Shown: positions 8,496 through 17,936 of the stretch, one piece after another
Numbering within the stretch: the first letter of the stretch is position 1
How the letters are laid out: every line of letters begins with the position of its first letter
DNA from: Oscillospiraceae bacterium
Lineage (GTDB): Bacteria > Bacillota > Clostridia > Oscillospirales > CAG-272
Assembly (NCBI GenBank): GCA_015064385.1
Contig: SVSI01000003.1
Location: 62,001-126,000, forward strand
DNA length: 64,000 nt
Direction of reading: 5' to 3'
Notes under the pieces: model-generated
Told to the model about the DNA's origin: nothing
What the model saw: only the letters and a program-made list of their open reading frames with translations
Databases searched by the model: none
Made by a program: the position numbers and the translations under genes

Positions 8496-8831
8496 TCAGT
8501 TTGCGTTTTTTGTGATTTTGATTATGGGAATGAGACGCTCGATACCCGCAAGCGAGAGTATCTTTTCGGTGTCCTTTGACGGATTCAGTATCTTGAGTAC
8601 TCCGCCGACCTCTTTTACGTTCGTGTATCTTCCCAAAATCAGCCCGAGTCCCGAGGAGTCCATAAAGTCCACCTTGCCCACGTTGAGGAGCGCGACCTTC
8701 GGTCGGTAATAAAATATCGCCTTGTCTATCTCGCTTCTGATAAATTTTGCAGTGTGGTGGTCAACGTCCCCTTCGATCTCGATATTTAAGGTGTCCTTGT
8801 TCATCACGCATTTTACACTTGCTATTTCCAT
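8496..8831 (-). CDS. spoIIAA: Anti-sigma F factor antagonist SpoIIAA
   Basis: A 111-residue STAS-domain protein. The phosphorylation loop MDSSGLGLILGRY is intact, with the DSSG at residues 58-61. Unphosphorylated SpoIIAA frees SigF by displacing it from SpoIIAB. The gene opens the spoIIA operon and lies 117 bases downstream of valS, beyond a strong terminator. No clear SigH promoter is visible in the gap; a TTGACA hexamer (minus strand, 8936-8941) lacks a good -10. The leader contains a short A/T-rich foldback and AAAAAGAAAGGA before the start, resembling the repeat-associated ribosome sites elsewhere in the window. Confidence 0.95.
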   Translation of the reverse strand: MEIASVKCVMNKDTLNIEIEGDVDHHTAKFIRSEIDKAIFYYRPKVALLNVGKVDFMDSSGLGLILGRYTNVKEVGGVLKILNPSKDTEKILSLAGIERLIPIIKITKNAN

Positions 8832-8883
8832 ATTAAGCTTGTCCTTTCTTTTTCTTTGCTTTTCGCGAAAGGGAAAAGAAAAA

Positions 8884-8918
8884 GCAGTATCCTTACCCCT
8901 TCAGGATAAGGATACTGC
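8884..8918 (-). terminator. Intrinsic terminator after valS
   Basis: GCAGTATCCTTA (8884-8895) pairs perfectly with TAAGGATACTGC (8907-8918), loop 11 bases. On the minus strand the hairpin is followed by TTTTTCTTTT. It should insulate spoIIA from valS transcription. Confidence 0.9.
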
Positions 8919-8948
8919 ATTCAAGTTGAAAAATTTGTCAAAATAAGG

Positions 8949-11579
8949 TCAGTTCTTAAATTTTTCGATAGCACTCTCTATTTTTTCAAGAGTATCGCGA
9001 TATTTTGCCAGCTTTGCTCTCTCGCCTTCGACAACCGCGGCAGGAGCTTTCGCCACAAATCCCTCGTTTGAGAGCTTCTTTTCAAGACGCTCGATCTCGA
9101 AAAGCGTATTCTTTTTCTCGCCCTCAAGACGCGCGATCTCCTTTTCAAAATCGATCATCTCTGCGAGCGGAATATAAACGACTGCGTTTTCGCTGACCGT
9201 CTGGACCGAATTTTCGTCGTGATACTCGGAAACTACGGTGACAGAGGAAGCGGACGCAAGCTTTACAAAGAACGCTTCGGTCTTTTCATTATATATATCG
9301 CGTCTGTCGGAGACTATCGTGAGCGCCGCCTTCTTCGACGGAGGTACGTTCATCTCGTTTCTTACGTTACGAATGGAACGGATGGTTGCGATAAGAGCTG
9401 CCATACGCTCCTCGTCCTCTGCAAAGGAAAGCTTTTCGTCAAACTTCGGATACTCGCTTATCATAATGCTCTCGCCCGAGTGAGGCAGGGACTGCCAGAT
9501 CTCTTCGGTAATGAAGGGCATAAAGGGATGCAGAAGCTTGAGAGTTTCGGAGAGAACGTAAACGAGCACGTTCTGTGCGACCTCGTTGCTCTTTGAGCCC
9601 TTATCGTTAAGACGGGGCTTTACAAGCTCGATATACCAGTCGCAGAATACGTCCCAGATGAAGTCGTACAGCTTGGAAAGGGAAACGCCGAGCTCAAAGT
9701 GGTCGAGGTTGACCGTGACCTCCTTACAGAGGGTGTTGAACTTCGAGATTATCCACTTGTCTTCAAGCTCGAGCTCACACTCGCACGGAAGCTTTGCCTC
9801 GTCGATGGTCAGATTCATAAGAACGAATCTTGCTGCATTCCAGATCTTGTTGTTGAAGTTACGCGCCGCCTCGATCTTTTCGGGAGAAAATCTCATATCG
9901 TTTCCGGGGCTGTTTCCGGTCGCAAGAGCAAAGCGGAGTGCGTCTGCACCGTACTGCGAGATTATCTCGAGCGGATCGATTCCGTTGCCGAGAGATTTCG
10001 ACATCTTTCTGCCCTGCGCGTCGCGTACGAGACCGTGGATAAATACGGTAGAGAAGGGCTTTTCACCCATGTGCTCGAGTCCGGAGAAGATCATTCTCGA
10101 TACCCAGAAGGTGATGATGTCGTAACCCGTTACGAGTACGCTCGTGGGGTAGTATTTCTTAAGATCCTCGGTCGTCTCGGGCCATCCGAGAGTAGAGAAG
10201 GGCCAGAGTGCAGACGAGAACCAGGTGTCAAGCACGTCGCTGTCCTGATGTACCTTGCCTCCGCACTTCGGACATACGGTGACGTCCTCTTTTGATACGG
10301 TCATCTCGCCGCAGTCGTCGCAGTAGAATGCGGGAATTCTGTGTCCCCACCAGAGCTGACGGGAGATACACCAGTCAAGGATGTTGTTCATCCAGTTGAA
10401 ATAGTTTTTGGAGAAACGCTCGGGAACGAACTTTATCGAGCCGTTCTCAACTGCCTCGATCGCGGGCTCCGCGAGGGGCTTCATTTTTACGAACCACTGA
10501 TCAGACGTGAGGGGCTCGACGGTCGTGCCGCAACGGTAGCAAACGCCTACGTTGTGATCGTGCGGCTCGGTCTTTACGAGGAACCCTTCAGCTTCGAGAT
10601 CGCTGACGAGTGCCTTGCGGCAAGCGTAGCGGTCCATGCCCTCGTACTTGCCTGCGTAGTGGTTCATAGTGGCGTCGTCGTTCATGACCTTGATCTGCTC
10701 GAGACCGTGTCTCTGACCGACAAGAAAGTCGTTGGGGTCGTGTGCAGGGGTGATCTTAACGCATCCCGTACCAAATCCGATCTCAACGTAATCGTCGGCA
10801 ACTACGGGAATTTCTCTGCCAACTATCGGAAGAATGAGAGTTTTTCCGATAAGATGCTTCGTGTTTTCGTCCTCGGGGTTTACTGCAACCGCGGTGTCTC
10901 CGAACATAGTCTCGGGACGGGTGGTTGCTATCTCAACGTAGTTGTCCTCGCCCTTGATCGGATACTTGATGTGCCAGAAAAATCCGGGCTGATCCTTGTA
11001 TTCTACCTCTGCGTCAGAGAGTGCGGTGAGACAGTGAGGACACCAGTTGATTATTCTGTTTCCACGGTAGATAAGTCCCTTATCGTAAAGGTTTACGAAT
11101 ACCTCGCGTACTGCCTTCGAGCAGCCCTCGTCCATAGTGAAGCGCTGACGGCTCCAGTCGCAGGACGCGCCCAGCTTTTTGAGCTGACTCGTGATGCGGT
11201 TTTCGTAAGTATCCTTCCAGTCCCAGACTCTTTCAAGGAATTTTTCTCTTCCGAGATCGTATCTCGTGAGGTGCTCATCTACTCTGAGACGCTCCTCGAC
11301 CTTTATCTGAGTAGCGATTCCCGCATGGTCGGTACCGGGTACCCAAAGGGTGTTAAAGCCCTGCATTCTCTTGTATCTTACGAGAATGTCCTGAAGGGTC
11401 TCGTCGAGTGCGTGTCCCATGTGGAGCTGACCGGTTACGTTAGGCGGCGGAATTACTATCGAGAAGGACTCGTTATCGTTTTTCGCGTCGGGCGTGAAAT
11501 AGCCGTTTTCATTCCAGAACTTATACAGGCGGTCCTCAAGCTCGGACGGAGCATAAGTCTTGGCAAGTTCTTTTTTCAT
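8949..11579 (-). CDS. valS: Valine--tRNA ligase
   Basis: A class I aminoacyl-tRNA synthetase of 876 residues that charges tRNA-Val. It has the HIGH-type motif [15 protein letters not shown] near residue 50, the editing (CP1) domain, the KMSKSLGN motif near residue 525, an anticodon-binding domain and a C-terminal tRNA-binding coiled coil (about 810-876). A zinc-knuckle Cys pattern (CYRC, CDDC, CPKC) is present. The start ATG 11579 is preceded by AAAGGAAAG. The leader is only about 70 bases from its promoter and holds no T-box, unlike many clostridial synthetase genes. Confidence 0.98.
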   Translation of the reverse strand: MKKELAKTYAPSELEDRLYKFWNENGYFTPDAKNDNESFSIVIPPPNVTGQLHMGHALDETLQDILVRYKRMQGFNTLWVPGTDHAGIATQIKVEERLRVDEHLTRYDLGREKFLERVWDWKDTYENRITSQLKKLGASCDWSRQRFTMDEGCSKAVREVFVNLYDKGLIYRGNRIINWCPHCLTALSDAEVEYKDQPGFFWHIKYPIKGEDNYVEIATTRPETMFGDTAVAVNPEDENTKHLIGKTLILPIVGREIPVVADDYVEIGFGTGCVKITPAHDPNDFLVGQRHGLEQIKVMNDDATMNHYAGKYEGMDRYACRKALVSDLEAEGFLVKTEPHDHNVGVCYRCGTTVEPLTSDQWFVKMKPLAEPAIEAVENGSIKFVPERFSKNYFNWMNNILDWCISRQLWWGHRIPAFYCDDCGEMTVSKEDVTVCPKCGGKVHQDSDVLDTWFSSALWPFSTLGWPETTEDLKKYYPTSVLVTGYDIITFWVSRMIFSGLEHMGEKPFSTVFIHGLVRDAQGRKMSKSLGNGIDPLEIISQYGADALRFALATGNSPGNDMRFSPEKIEAARNFNNKIWNAARFVLMNLTIDEAKLPCECELELEDKWIISKFNTLCKEVTVNLDHFELGVSLSKLYDFIWDVFCDWYIELVKPRLNDKGSKSNEVAQNVLVYVLSETLKLLHPFMPFITEEIWQSLPHSGESIMISEYPKFDEKLSFAEDEERMAALIATIRSIRNVRNEMNVPPSKKAALTIVSDRRDIYNEKTEAFFVKLASASSVTVVSEYHDENSVQTVSENAVVYIPLAEMIDFEKEIARLEGEKKNTLFEIERLEKKLSNEGFVAKAPAAVVEGERAKLAKYRDTLEKIESAIEKFKN

Positions 11580-11654
11580 TTGCTTTGATCTTTCCTTTCG
11601 GTGACTTTATATATCTTCGGTTGCAATAAAGCAATATTTTCCGATTATTCTGTA

Positions 11655-11683
11655 ATTTTAACATATATTATTTATTTTGTCAA
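11655..11683 (-). promoter_or_regulatory. Sigma-A promoter for valS
   Basis: On the minus strand, TTGACA (11678-11683) and TAAAAT (11655-11660) are separated by 17 bases. It diverges from the ruvC promoter about 90 bases away. Confidence 0.82.
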
Positions 11684-11773
11684 CCGTTTTGGACAAAAAG
11701 AAACGGATAAAAAACGCAGAATGCCTGATCTCGCATTAGAATATATAATATAATAAAAATTTACAAAAAACCT

Positions 11774-11802
11774 TTGACATATACACTGCTTTATGTTATA
11801 AT
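11774..11802 (+). promoter_or_regulatory. Sigma-A promoter for ruvCAB
   Basis: TTGACA (11774-11779) and TATAAT (11797-11802) are both consensus, with a 17-base spacer. It lies 55 bases upstream of the ruvC start. Confidence 0.92.
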
Positions 11803-11857
11803 AAAACGATTACCGTGGAGGGGTATCCTTTTCGGTAAAAAAAGGAGGCGGGAAAAT

Positions 11858-12358
11858 TTGATAATTCTTGGAATAGACCCGGGCATAGCCATCGTCGGAT
11901 ACGGCGTTATCGAATACAAAAATTCAAAATTCCGTCCGATAGCGTACGGAGCGATAAGAACGCCCGCGCACACTCCGGTCGAGGATCGTCTCAAAATGAT
12001 ACACGAGCAGCTTTCAGAAATAATAGACAAGTTCTCACCCGACGAGATGTCGATAGAGGAGCTGTTCTTCAACAACAACACCACTACTGCGATAGTGGTC
12101 GCCGAGGCAAGAGGAGTTATTCTTCTGACCGCCGCGGAAAAGGGACTTAAAATAAGCGAATACACACCGCTTCAGATAAAGCAGTCGGTCGTCGGATACG
12201 GAAAAGCAGAGAAAAAGCAGGTCATTCACATGGTCGGCACGATACTCTCGCTGAAAGATCCGCCAAAGCTCGACGACACCAACGACGCACTTGCTGCCGC
12301 CATCTGTCACGCGCACACGAGCGGCTCGGCGGTAAGGCAGTTTTACAATCTTAAATAA
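11858..12358 (+). CDS. ruvC: Holliday junction resolvase RuvC
   Basis: RuvC cuts Holliday junctions during recombinational repair. The 166-residue protein starts LIILGIDPG (first catalytic Asp) and has the acidic residues in SIEELFF and DDTNDALAAAICH. The open frame extends back to 11774, but that codon is the -35 element. The true start is TTG 11858, with AAAGGAGG at 11841-11848. It is followed 14 bases later by ruvA. Confidence 0.96.
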   Translation: MIILGIDPGIAIVGYGVIEYKNSKFRPIAYGAIRTPAHTPVEDRLKMIHEQLSEIIDKFSPDEMSIEELFFNNNTTTAIVVAEARGVILLTAAEKGLKISEYTPLQIKQSVVGYGKAEKKQVIHMVGTILSLKDPPKLDDTNDALAAAICHAHTSGSAVRQFYNLK

Positions 12359-12372
12359 ACGGAGAAAAAAAT

Positions 12373-12972
12373 ATGTTTTACTATCTTTCGGGAACACTTG
12401 CGATCTGCACGCCCACCATGGCGGTCATTGACTGTTCGGGTGTCGGATATAAGCTTACTATCAGTGCAAATACCCTTTCGGCGCTTGCAGGAAAGGAAAA
12501 CACCAAGGTCAAGCTCTTTACGTACTTTTCGGTAAGGGAGGATGCACAGGAGCTTTACGGATTTTCCACCGAGGAGGAGCAGATCGCCTTCACGATGCTT
12601 ATCGGCGTATCGGGAATAGGACCGAAGGCGGCAATCGCCATACTTTCGGTGCTCACTCCCGAAAGACTTTCGGTGGCGATCTCATCCGGGGATGCCAAGG
12701 CGATCGCAAAGGCGCAGGGCGTTGGAGCGAAAACGGCGGCAAGAGTCGTTCTTGAGCTTAAGGACAAGGTCGGAGCTCTTGCGGGTGGAGACGTTTCCTA
12801 TGCTCCCGACACCTTTGACGTGCCGTCCGGCGGAAAGCTTGCCGACGTAGAGGCGGCACTCACCGTTCTCGGTTACTCACGTCCCGAAATAGCTTACGCT
12901 ATGCGCGGAGTTGATGCCGGTCTTGATACCGAGGAAATGATAAGACTTGCCCTTCGCAACCTTATGAAATAA
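12373..12972 (+). CDS. ruvA: Holliday junction DNA helicase subunit RuvA
   Basis: A 199-residue protein with an N-terminal OB fold (MFYYLSGTLA), two helix-hairpin-helix motifs (LIGVSGIGPKAAIAILS and AQGVGAKTAARVVLELKD) and the C-terminal domain that contacts RuvB. It forms the tetramer that holds the four-way junction. It lies between ruvC and ruvB in the usual order. Confidence 0.97.
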   Translation: MFYYLSGTLAICTPTMAVIDCSGVGYKLTISANTLSALAGKENTKVKLFTYFSVREDAQELYGFSTEEEQIAFTMLIGVSGIGPKAAIAILSVLTPERLSVAISSGDAKAIAKAQGVGAKTAARVVLELKDKVGALAGGDVSYAPDTFDVPSGGKLADVEAALTVLGYSRPEIAYAMRGVDAGLDTEEMIRLALRNLMK

Positions 12973-12991
12973 GTCGTAAAGGAGAATTGAA

Positions 12992-14053
12992 ATGGCAATA
13001 GATTTTGATTTTGAGCTTGATTCTTACGAGGCGGAAAATCGCATAATCGACGCCGAGTATTCGGAAAACGACGTTGACACCGAGATAACTCTGCGTCCGA
13101 AAGTCCTTGACGACTATATAGGACAGACCAAGGTCAAGGAAAACCTTAAAGTATATATAGAGGCGGCAAAGCAGAGAGGGGAAATGCTCGACCACGTTCT
13201 GCTTTACGGACCTCCCGGTCTCGGAAAGACCACGCTTGCGGGTATAATCGCAAACGAAATGAACGTAAATATCAGAATAACCTCAGGTCCCGCCATTGAA
13301 AAGCCGGGAGATCTCGTTGCGCTTCTTACCAACCTCAGCGACAACGACATACTCTTTATCGACGAGATCCACCGTCTTGCTCGCACGGTTGAGGAGATAC
13401 TTTACCCCGCAATGGAGGACTATGAGATAGATATCATAATCGGAAAAGGTCCTTCGGCGCGCTCGCTTCGTATGAAGCTTCCCAAGTTTACGCTTATCGG
13501 CGCGACCACCCGCGCAGGACAGCTTTCAACTCCGCTTCGCGACCGTTTCGGCGTACTTTTCAAGCTCGAGCTTTATTCGACCGACGAGCTTGCAACGATA
13601 GTTGAGAGAAGCGCACGCATACTCGGATTTGATATCGACAGAGGTGGAGCGCTACAGATAGCGTCCTGCTCGCGCGGAACGCCGAGAATTGCCAACCGAC
13701 TGCTTAAGAGAGCACGCGACTTTGCGCAGGTCAAGGGTACCGGAGTTATAGATTCCAAAATAGCAAAGATCGCCCTCGAGGCGCTTGAGATCGATCAGCT
13801 CGGACTTGACAACGTTGACAGACGTATGCTCGAGGCAATAATAAAGTTTTACGGCGGCGGTCCCGTCGGACTCGATACTCTTGCCGCAACCATCGGCGAG
13901 GAAGCGATCACGATAGAGGACGTTTACGAGCCCTATCTTATGCAGATAGGATTTTTAAGCCGTACTCCGAGAGGAAGATGCGTGACGAAGCTCGCGTACG
14001 ATCATCTTGGAATACCGTTCGGCGGCAACAACACGCAGACGTCGATTATTTAG
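12992..14053 (+). CDS. ruvB: Holliday junction branch migration ATPase RuvB
   Basis: A 353-residue AAA+ motor that drives branch migration with RuvA. It shows Walker [10 protein letters not shown], Walker [10 protein letters not shown], sensor 1 GATTRAG, the arginine-finger region LRDRFG and a winged-helix C-terminus. The ribosome site is AAAGGAG before ATG 12992. Its TAG stop (14051-14053) forms part of the first copy of a short tandem repeat, so the repeat starts exactly at the end of the gene. Confidence 0.98.
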   Translation: MAIDFDFELDSYEAENRIIDAEYSENDVDTEITLRPKVLDDYIGQTKVKENLKVYIEAAKQRGEMLDHVLLYGPPGLGKTTLAGIIANEMNVNIRITSGPAIEKPGDLVALLTNLSDNDILFIDEIHRLARTVEEILYPAMEDYEIDIIIGKGPSARSLRMKLPKFTLIGATTRAGQLSTPLRDRFGVLFKLELYSTDELATIVERSARILGFDIDRGGALQIASCSRGTPRIANRLLKRARDFAQVKGTGVIDSKIAKIALEALEIDQLGLDNVDRRMLEAIIKFYGGGPVGLDTLAATIGEEAITIEDVYEPYLMQIGFLSRTPRGRCVTKLAYDHLGIPFGGNNTQTSII

Positions 14054-14099
14054 GGGCGTTGATTTTTAGGGGCGTTGATTTTTTAGGGGCGTTGCCCCT
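14051..14099. repeat. Three tandem 16-17-bp G-rich repeats ending in a hairpin
   Basis: TAGGGGCGTTG occurs at 14051, 14067 and 14084. The last copy forms the hairpin AGGGGC-GTT-GCCCCT (14085-14099). The first copy supplies the ruvB stop codon. It leads into the larger repeat region before the methyltransferase gene. Confidence 0.8.
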
Positions 14100-14110
14100 A
14101 TGACCCCACT

Positions 14111-14283
14111 TAAACCCTTTTTGGAAAAAGGGTTTAAGAATCCCAAAAACTTTACTTAAACTTAAAAGGGAAATGTTCAGCAGGGTTTCTTTACGGGGCT
14201 CCAAGGAACAGTGTTTCTCACCCAGACCCTTTTTTGGAAAAAGGGTTTAAGAATCCCAAAAACTTTACTTAAACTTAAAAGGG
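14111..14283. repeat. Two direct copies of a ~58-bp intergenic repeat
   Basis: Near-identical copies at about 14111-14170 and 14224-14283, period 113 bases. Each has a foldback (CCCTTTTTGG-AAAAAGGG type), then GGTTTAAGAATCCC and the core AAAAACTTTACTTAAA. The same core recurs at 22.9-23.3, 40.2-40.4 and 61.5 kb. The 346 bases between ruvB and the methyltransferase hold no gene. Confidence 0.85.
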
Positions 14284-14310
14284 AATATTCAGTAAAGTTT
14301 TTTGAAGATC

Positions 14311-14390
14311 AAAGAAACTTTTTTCAAAAAGTTTCTTTGCAGGGTTCCAAGGGACAGCGTCCCTTGGCAACGTTTCCTAAAAAGAAAGGA
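14311..14390 (+). promoter_or_regulatory. Two hairpins abutting the methyltransferase ribosome site
   Basis: A 13-bp perfect hairpin with a two-base loop (14311-14338, stem AAAGAAACTTTTT) is followed by a 9-bp hairpin (14347-14367, CCAAGGGAC/GTCCCTTGG) and then AAAAAGAAAGGA at 14379-14390. The layout matches three other loci in the window. Neither hairpin is followed by a T-run, so they are not simple terminators. Confidence 0.65.
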
Positions 14391-14399
14391 CAAAAAACA

Positions 14400-15278
14400 A
14401 TGTACGTTGCAGATAAATGGCAGGATTACGAGCTGCTTGACGCGGACAGCGGAAAGCGTCTTGAACGCTGGGGAAAATACACTCTCGTCCGTCCCGATCC
14501 GCAGGTAATATGGAAGGGCTGTGCTTCCGAAAAGCTCTGGAGAAGCGCGGACGCAAAATACACGCGCTCCAAAAACGGAGGCGGCGCTTGGGACGAGGGC
14601 GCGAAAATGCCCGAAAAATGGCAGATAGAATATCAGCGTCTCGGACTCAAATTCGTAGTCCGTCCGACCGGATTCAAGCACACGGGACTCTTTCCCGAGC
14701 AGGCGGCAAACTGGGAGTGGAGCTACGATCTTATAAAGAATTCGGGCAGAAAGATAAAGCTGCTGAATCTCTTTGCATATACGGGCGGAGCAACCGTTGC
14801 GGCGGCTGCGGCAGGTGCTTCGGTGTGTCACGTTGACGCTTCACGCGGAATGGTAGAGCAGGCAAAGGAAAACGCCGCGCTCTCAGGTCTTGCGGATGCG
14901 CCCATCAGATATATAGTGGACGACTGCAAAAAATTCGTTGAACGCGAAATACGCCGCGGAAACAAATACGATGCTATCATAATGGATCCCCCGTCCTACG
15001 GCAGAGGTCCGAGCGGGGAGCTATGGAAGCTTGAGGACAACATCTACGATTTCGTCAAGCTGTGTGCAAACGTTATATCGGACACCCCGCTTTTCGTTCT
15101 GGTGAACTCATATACAACGGGACTTTCGGCGTCAACGATGGGCGCAGTTCTGTCGCTTGCAGTTAAGGAGCGTTTCGGCGGATTCGTTGAGGCGGGCGAG
15201 GTCGGAATACCGATACATGCCTCCAAAATAGTCCTCCCGTGCGGAGCGGCAGCGCGTTGGACGGCAATGAAGCAGTAA
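14400..15278 (+). CDS. Class I SAM-dependent methyltransferase, RlmI-like
   Basis: A 292-residue protein related to the 23S rRNA m5C methyltransferase RlmI and similar RNA methylases. Motif I is NLFAYTGGATVAAAAAGA, followed by VCHVDASRG. The catalytic-loop motif is IIMDPPSYGRG. The usual N-terminal PUA domain seems reduced. The open frame begins at 14211, but ATG 14400 follows an AAAGGA ribosome site and matches the conserved region, while the extra 63 codons translate the repeat element. The exact target base is not determinable here. It is followed 19 bases later by ecfA1. Confidence 0.85.
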   Translation: MYVADKWQDYELLDADSGKRLERWGKYTLVRPDPQVIWKGCASEKLWRSADAKYTRSKNGGGAWDEGAKMPEKWQIEYQRLGLKFVVRPTGFKHTGLFPEQAANWEWSYDLIKNSGRKIKLLNLFAYTGGATVAAAAAGASVCHVDASRGMVEQAKENAALSGLADAPIRYIVDDCKKFVEREIRRGNKYDAIIMDPPSYGRGPSGELWKLEDNIYDFVKLCANVISDTPLFVLVNSYTTGLSASTMGAVLSLAVKERFGGFVEAGEVGIPIHASKIVLPCGAAARWTAMKQ

Positions 15279-15297
15279 ATATCGCGAAGGAAAAAAT

Positions 15298-16158
15298 ATG
15301 TCATACATTGAAATGAGAAACGTGTGTTTTTCCTATGAGGACGACACGTGTGAAAACAAGGCAGTGCTCGATAACGTATCCCTTAATATCGAAAAGGGCG
15401 AATTCGTTGCCGTTCTCGGACGAAACGGATCGGGAAAATCGACACTTGCCAAGCTGCTTAATATGATACTCACCCCTTGCTCGGGCGAGATAATCATAGA
15501 CGGCGTGAATATATGTGAGGATATGAGTGACGAGGCGATGCTCGCAGTTCGCAAGAAGATCGGAATGGTGTTCCAAAATCCGGACAACCAGATCTTTGCC
15601 ACGATAGTTGAGGAGGACGTTGCCTTCGGCCCCGAAAATCTCGGCGTTGAGAGCTCGGAGATAAGAAGACGGGTGGATGAGGCGCTTGCAACGGTCGATA
15701 TGACCGAGTACGCCCGCCACGCACCGCACAAGCTCTCGGGCGGACAGAAGCAGAGAGTTGCGATAGCGGGAGTTCTTGCTATGGACGGTGAGTGTATCGT
15801 CTTTGACGAGTCAACCTCGATGCTCGATCCGCGCGGACGCGCAGAGATATGTGAGGTCATGCGAAAGCTCAACAAGGAAAAGGGAAAAACGGTCATTCAC
15901 ATAACGCACAATATGAACGAAGCCGAGATGGCAGACCGTATAATAGTTATCGACGACGTGGGCATCCGTCTCGACGGCAGTCCCAAAGAGGTCTTTTCGG
16001 ACGTACAAACTCTTAAAGAGCTCGGACTCGAGGCACCGCAGGCAACCGAGCTTTGCGATATGCTTGCCCGTAGCGGCTTCGATATCGGACGCGGAATTAT
16101 AGGAGAAGAGAACTGCGCATCTGCAATAGAGCGCGCGGTAAAGCTCAGGAGAGCTTAA
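15298..16158 (+). CDS. ecfA1: Energy-coupling factor transporter ATPase EcfA1
   Basis: A 286-residue ABC ATPase of the ECF vitamin/micronutrient importers. Walker A is GRNGSGKST (41-49), the Q-loop is FQNPDNQIFA, the signature LSGGQKQR and Walker B IVFDESTSMLDP. The DES instead of DEP at Walker B is common for this subunit. It pairs with EcfA2 to power EcfT and exchangeable S components. No S component gene is adjacent, which fits a group II ECF system serving several substrates. Confidence 0.95.
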   Translation: MSYIEMRNVCFSYEDDTCENKAVLDNVSLNIEKGEFVAVLGRNGSGKSTLAKLLNMILTPCSGEIIIDGVNICEDMSDEAMLAVRKKIGMVFQNPDNQIFATIVEEDVAFGPENLGVESSEIRRRVDEALATVDMTEYARHAPHKLSGGQKQRVAIAGVLAMDGECIVFDESTSMLDPRGRAEICEVMRKLNKEKGKTVIHITHNMNEAEMADRIIVIDDVGIRLDGSPKEVFSDVQTLKELGLEAPQATELCDMLARSGFDIGRGIIGEENCASAIERAVKLRRA

Positions 16159-16193
16159 AAGTTGCATTATAGGAAAAAGAAAGAGCGAAAAAT

Positions 16194-17054
16194 ATGCAAA
16201 ATGCATTAACGGTTGAAAACGTGTCGTACGTTTACGGAGAGGGAACACCCTTTCGCGTGCTTGCGCTCGACGGCGTTTCACTGAACATCAAAAAAGGAAA
16301 ACTGACCGGTATAATCGGTCATACCGGCTCAGGAAAATCCACCCTGCTCCAAATGCTTAACGGTCTCGTTAAGCCGGACAGCGGCAGGATCCTCGTTGAG
16401 GGTGATGATATTTATGCCGATAAGAAGAAAAGAAGTAAGGCGTGCTTCAAGGTCGGTCTCGTTTTTCAGTATCCCGAATACCAGCTTTTTGAGGATACCG
16501 TGAAAAAGGACATCGCATTCGGTCCTAAAAATATGGGACTTTCTCCCGAGGAAACGGAAGAAAGAGTAATTCAGGCGGCGTCCTTTGTCGGTCTTGACGG
16601 TGAGGTGCTTGAAAAATCTCCGTTCGACCTTTCGGGCGGACAGAAGAGAAGAGCCGCCATTGCGGGAATACTTGCAATGAAGCCCGATATAATAGTTCTT
16701 GACGAGCCCGCATCGGGACTTGATCCTATCGGCAGGCGCGAGATATTCGGCGGACTTGAAAGATACCGCCGCGCTACGGGAACGACTATGATAATAGTCA
16801 GCCACTCTATGGAGGATATGGCGAGATATGCAGACGACCTCGTGGTTTTTGAAAACGGTCGCGTCGTTATGCAGGGAAGCAAGCAGGAGGTCTTTTCAAG
16901 AGAGGACGAGCTACAAAAGATCGGTCTCGAGCTACCCCAGATAAGCCGTCTCGTGCGTCGCCTCAGAAAAATGGGACTTGATCTGCCGAGCGACGTCTAT
17001 ACGGTAGAGGACGCCTTTGCTGAGATAAATAAGCTTTGCGGAGGTGATAGGTAA
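16194..17054 (+). CDS. ecfA2: Energy-coupling factor transporter ATPase EcfA2
   Basis: The second 286-residue ABC ATPase of the module. Walker A is GHTGSGKST (42-50), the Q-loop FQYPEYQLFE, the signature LSGGQKRR and Walker B IVLDEPASGLDP. It lies 35 bases after ecfA1 and ends 1 base before the ecfT ATG. Confidence 0.95.
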   Translation: MQNALTVENVSYVYGEGTPFRVLALDGVSLNIKKGKLTGIIGHTGSGKSTLLQMLNGLVKPDSGRILVEGDDIYADKKKRSKACFKVGLVFQYPEYQLFEDTVKKDIAFGPKNMGLSPEETEERVIQAASFVGLDGEVLEKSPFDLSGGQKRRAAIAGILAMKPDIIVLDEPASGLDPIGRREIFGGLERYRRATGTTMIIVSHSMEDMARYADDLVVFENGRVVMQGSKQEVFSREDELQKIGLELPQISRLVRRLRKMGLDLPSDVYTVEDAFAEINKLCGGDR

Positions 17055-17055
17055 T

Positions 17056-17877
17056 ATGCTGCGTGACGTTACACTCGGTCAGTACATTCCGGGAAATACT
17101 CTGCTTCACAAAACCGATCCGCGAATGAAGCTTATCATTTCGATACTCTTTATCGTAGCTGTCTTTCTTGCAAAAAACATTTGGGCGATGCTTGCGCTTA
17201 CCGTTTTATCCTTTATCCTCGTCTTTGCGGCGGGACTTAAGGCGAAAATGATAGTAAAAACTCTGAAACCGATAATTTTTGTCGTCATATTCACCTCGGT
17301 GATCAGTATTTTCTGGCGCACGGGCGAAAATCTTATATTTGAATTTTGGAAGATACGCATTTACCTTGAGGGTATTATCTACGCGATATTGATCGCGCTT
17401 CGTATAATAGTTCTGGTTATGGGAACGAGCGTGCTGCTATCCTATACTACCTCCCCGATAGCCCTTACCGACGGACTTGAGCAGCTTCTTTCGCCGCTCA
17501 AGAAGATAAAGGTACCCGTTCACGATTTTTCGATGATAATGACGATAGCCCTCCGCTTTATCCCCACTCTCATTGAGGAAACGGACAGAATAATGAGCGC
17601 ACAGCGTTCGCGCGGCGCGGATTTTTCGAGCGGATCGCTTATAAAACGCGCAAAAGCGCTCGTTCCGATCTTTATACCCCTTTTTGCATCTCTTATAAGG
17701 CGGGCGGACGAGCTTGCCATTGCGATGGAGTGCCGTTGCTACGTTGGTGATAACGGACGCACGTCTATGAATAAACTAAAGTATTCTCCCCGCGATTTTG
17801 CTGTTCTTATCGCATTCGTCGGACTTTGCGCGGGCGTGGTTCTGATCAGCAGATTTATTCCCGGTCCGACGTTTTAA
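17056..17877 (+). CDS. ecfT: Energy-coupling factor transmembrane protein EcfT
   Basis: A 273-residue membrane scaffold that links the ATPases to substrate-binding S components. It has about six hydrophobic segments and the coupling motif region MSAQRSRGADF followed by AMECRCYVG (the paired Ala-Arg-Gly-like signatures of EcfT). A GTG at 17044 would extend it by four codons, but it lies inside the GGAGGTGAT ribosome site at 17040-17048, so ATG 17056 is chosen. Confidence 0.93.
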   Translation: MLRDVTLGQYIPGNTLLHKTDPRMKLIISILFIVAVFLAKNIWAMLALTVLSFILVFAAGLKAKMIVKTLKPIIFVVIFTSVISIFWRTGENLIFEFWKIRIYLEGIIYAILIALRIIVLVMGTSVLLSYTTSPIALTDGLEQLLSPLKKIKVPVHDFSMIMTIALRFIPTLIEETDRIMSAQRSRGADFSSGSLIKRAKALVPIFIPLFASLIRRADELAIAMECRCYVGDNGRTSMNKLKYSPRDFAVLIAFVGLCAGVVLISRFIPGPTF

Positions 17878-17936
17878 CTTAAATTCAGATACTGAAATTT
17901 CGGGAAGCGAGAGCTTCTCGGGAAAGGAGCGCATAT

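Noticed and set aside
10341..11588. 415-codon open frame on the plus strand opposite valS
   Set aside because: It is an antisense shadow of a conserved synthetase with no supporting signals.
11580..11660. T-box leader upstream of valS
   Set aside because: The leader from the mapped -10 to the start codon is only about 70 bases, with no T-box consensus or terminator/antiterminator pair.
14111..14390. Insertion sequence in the ruvB-methyltransferase gap
   Set aside because: There is no transposase frame or fragment; only short non-coding repeats and hairpins are present.
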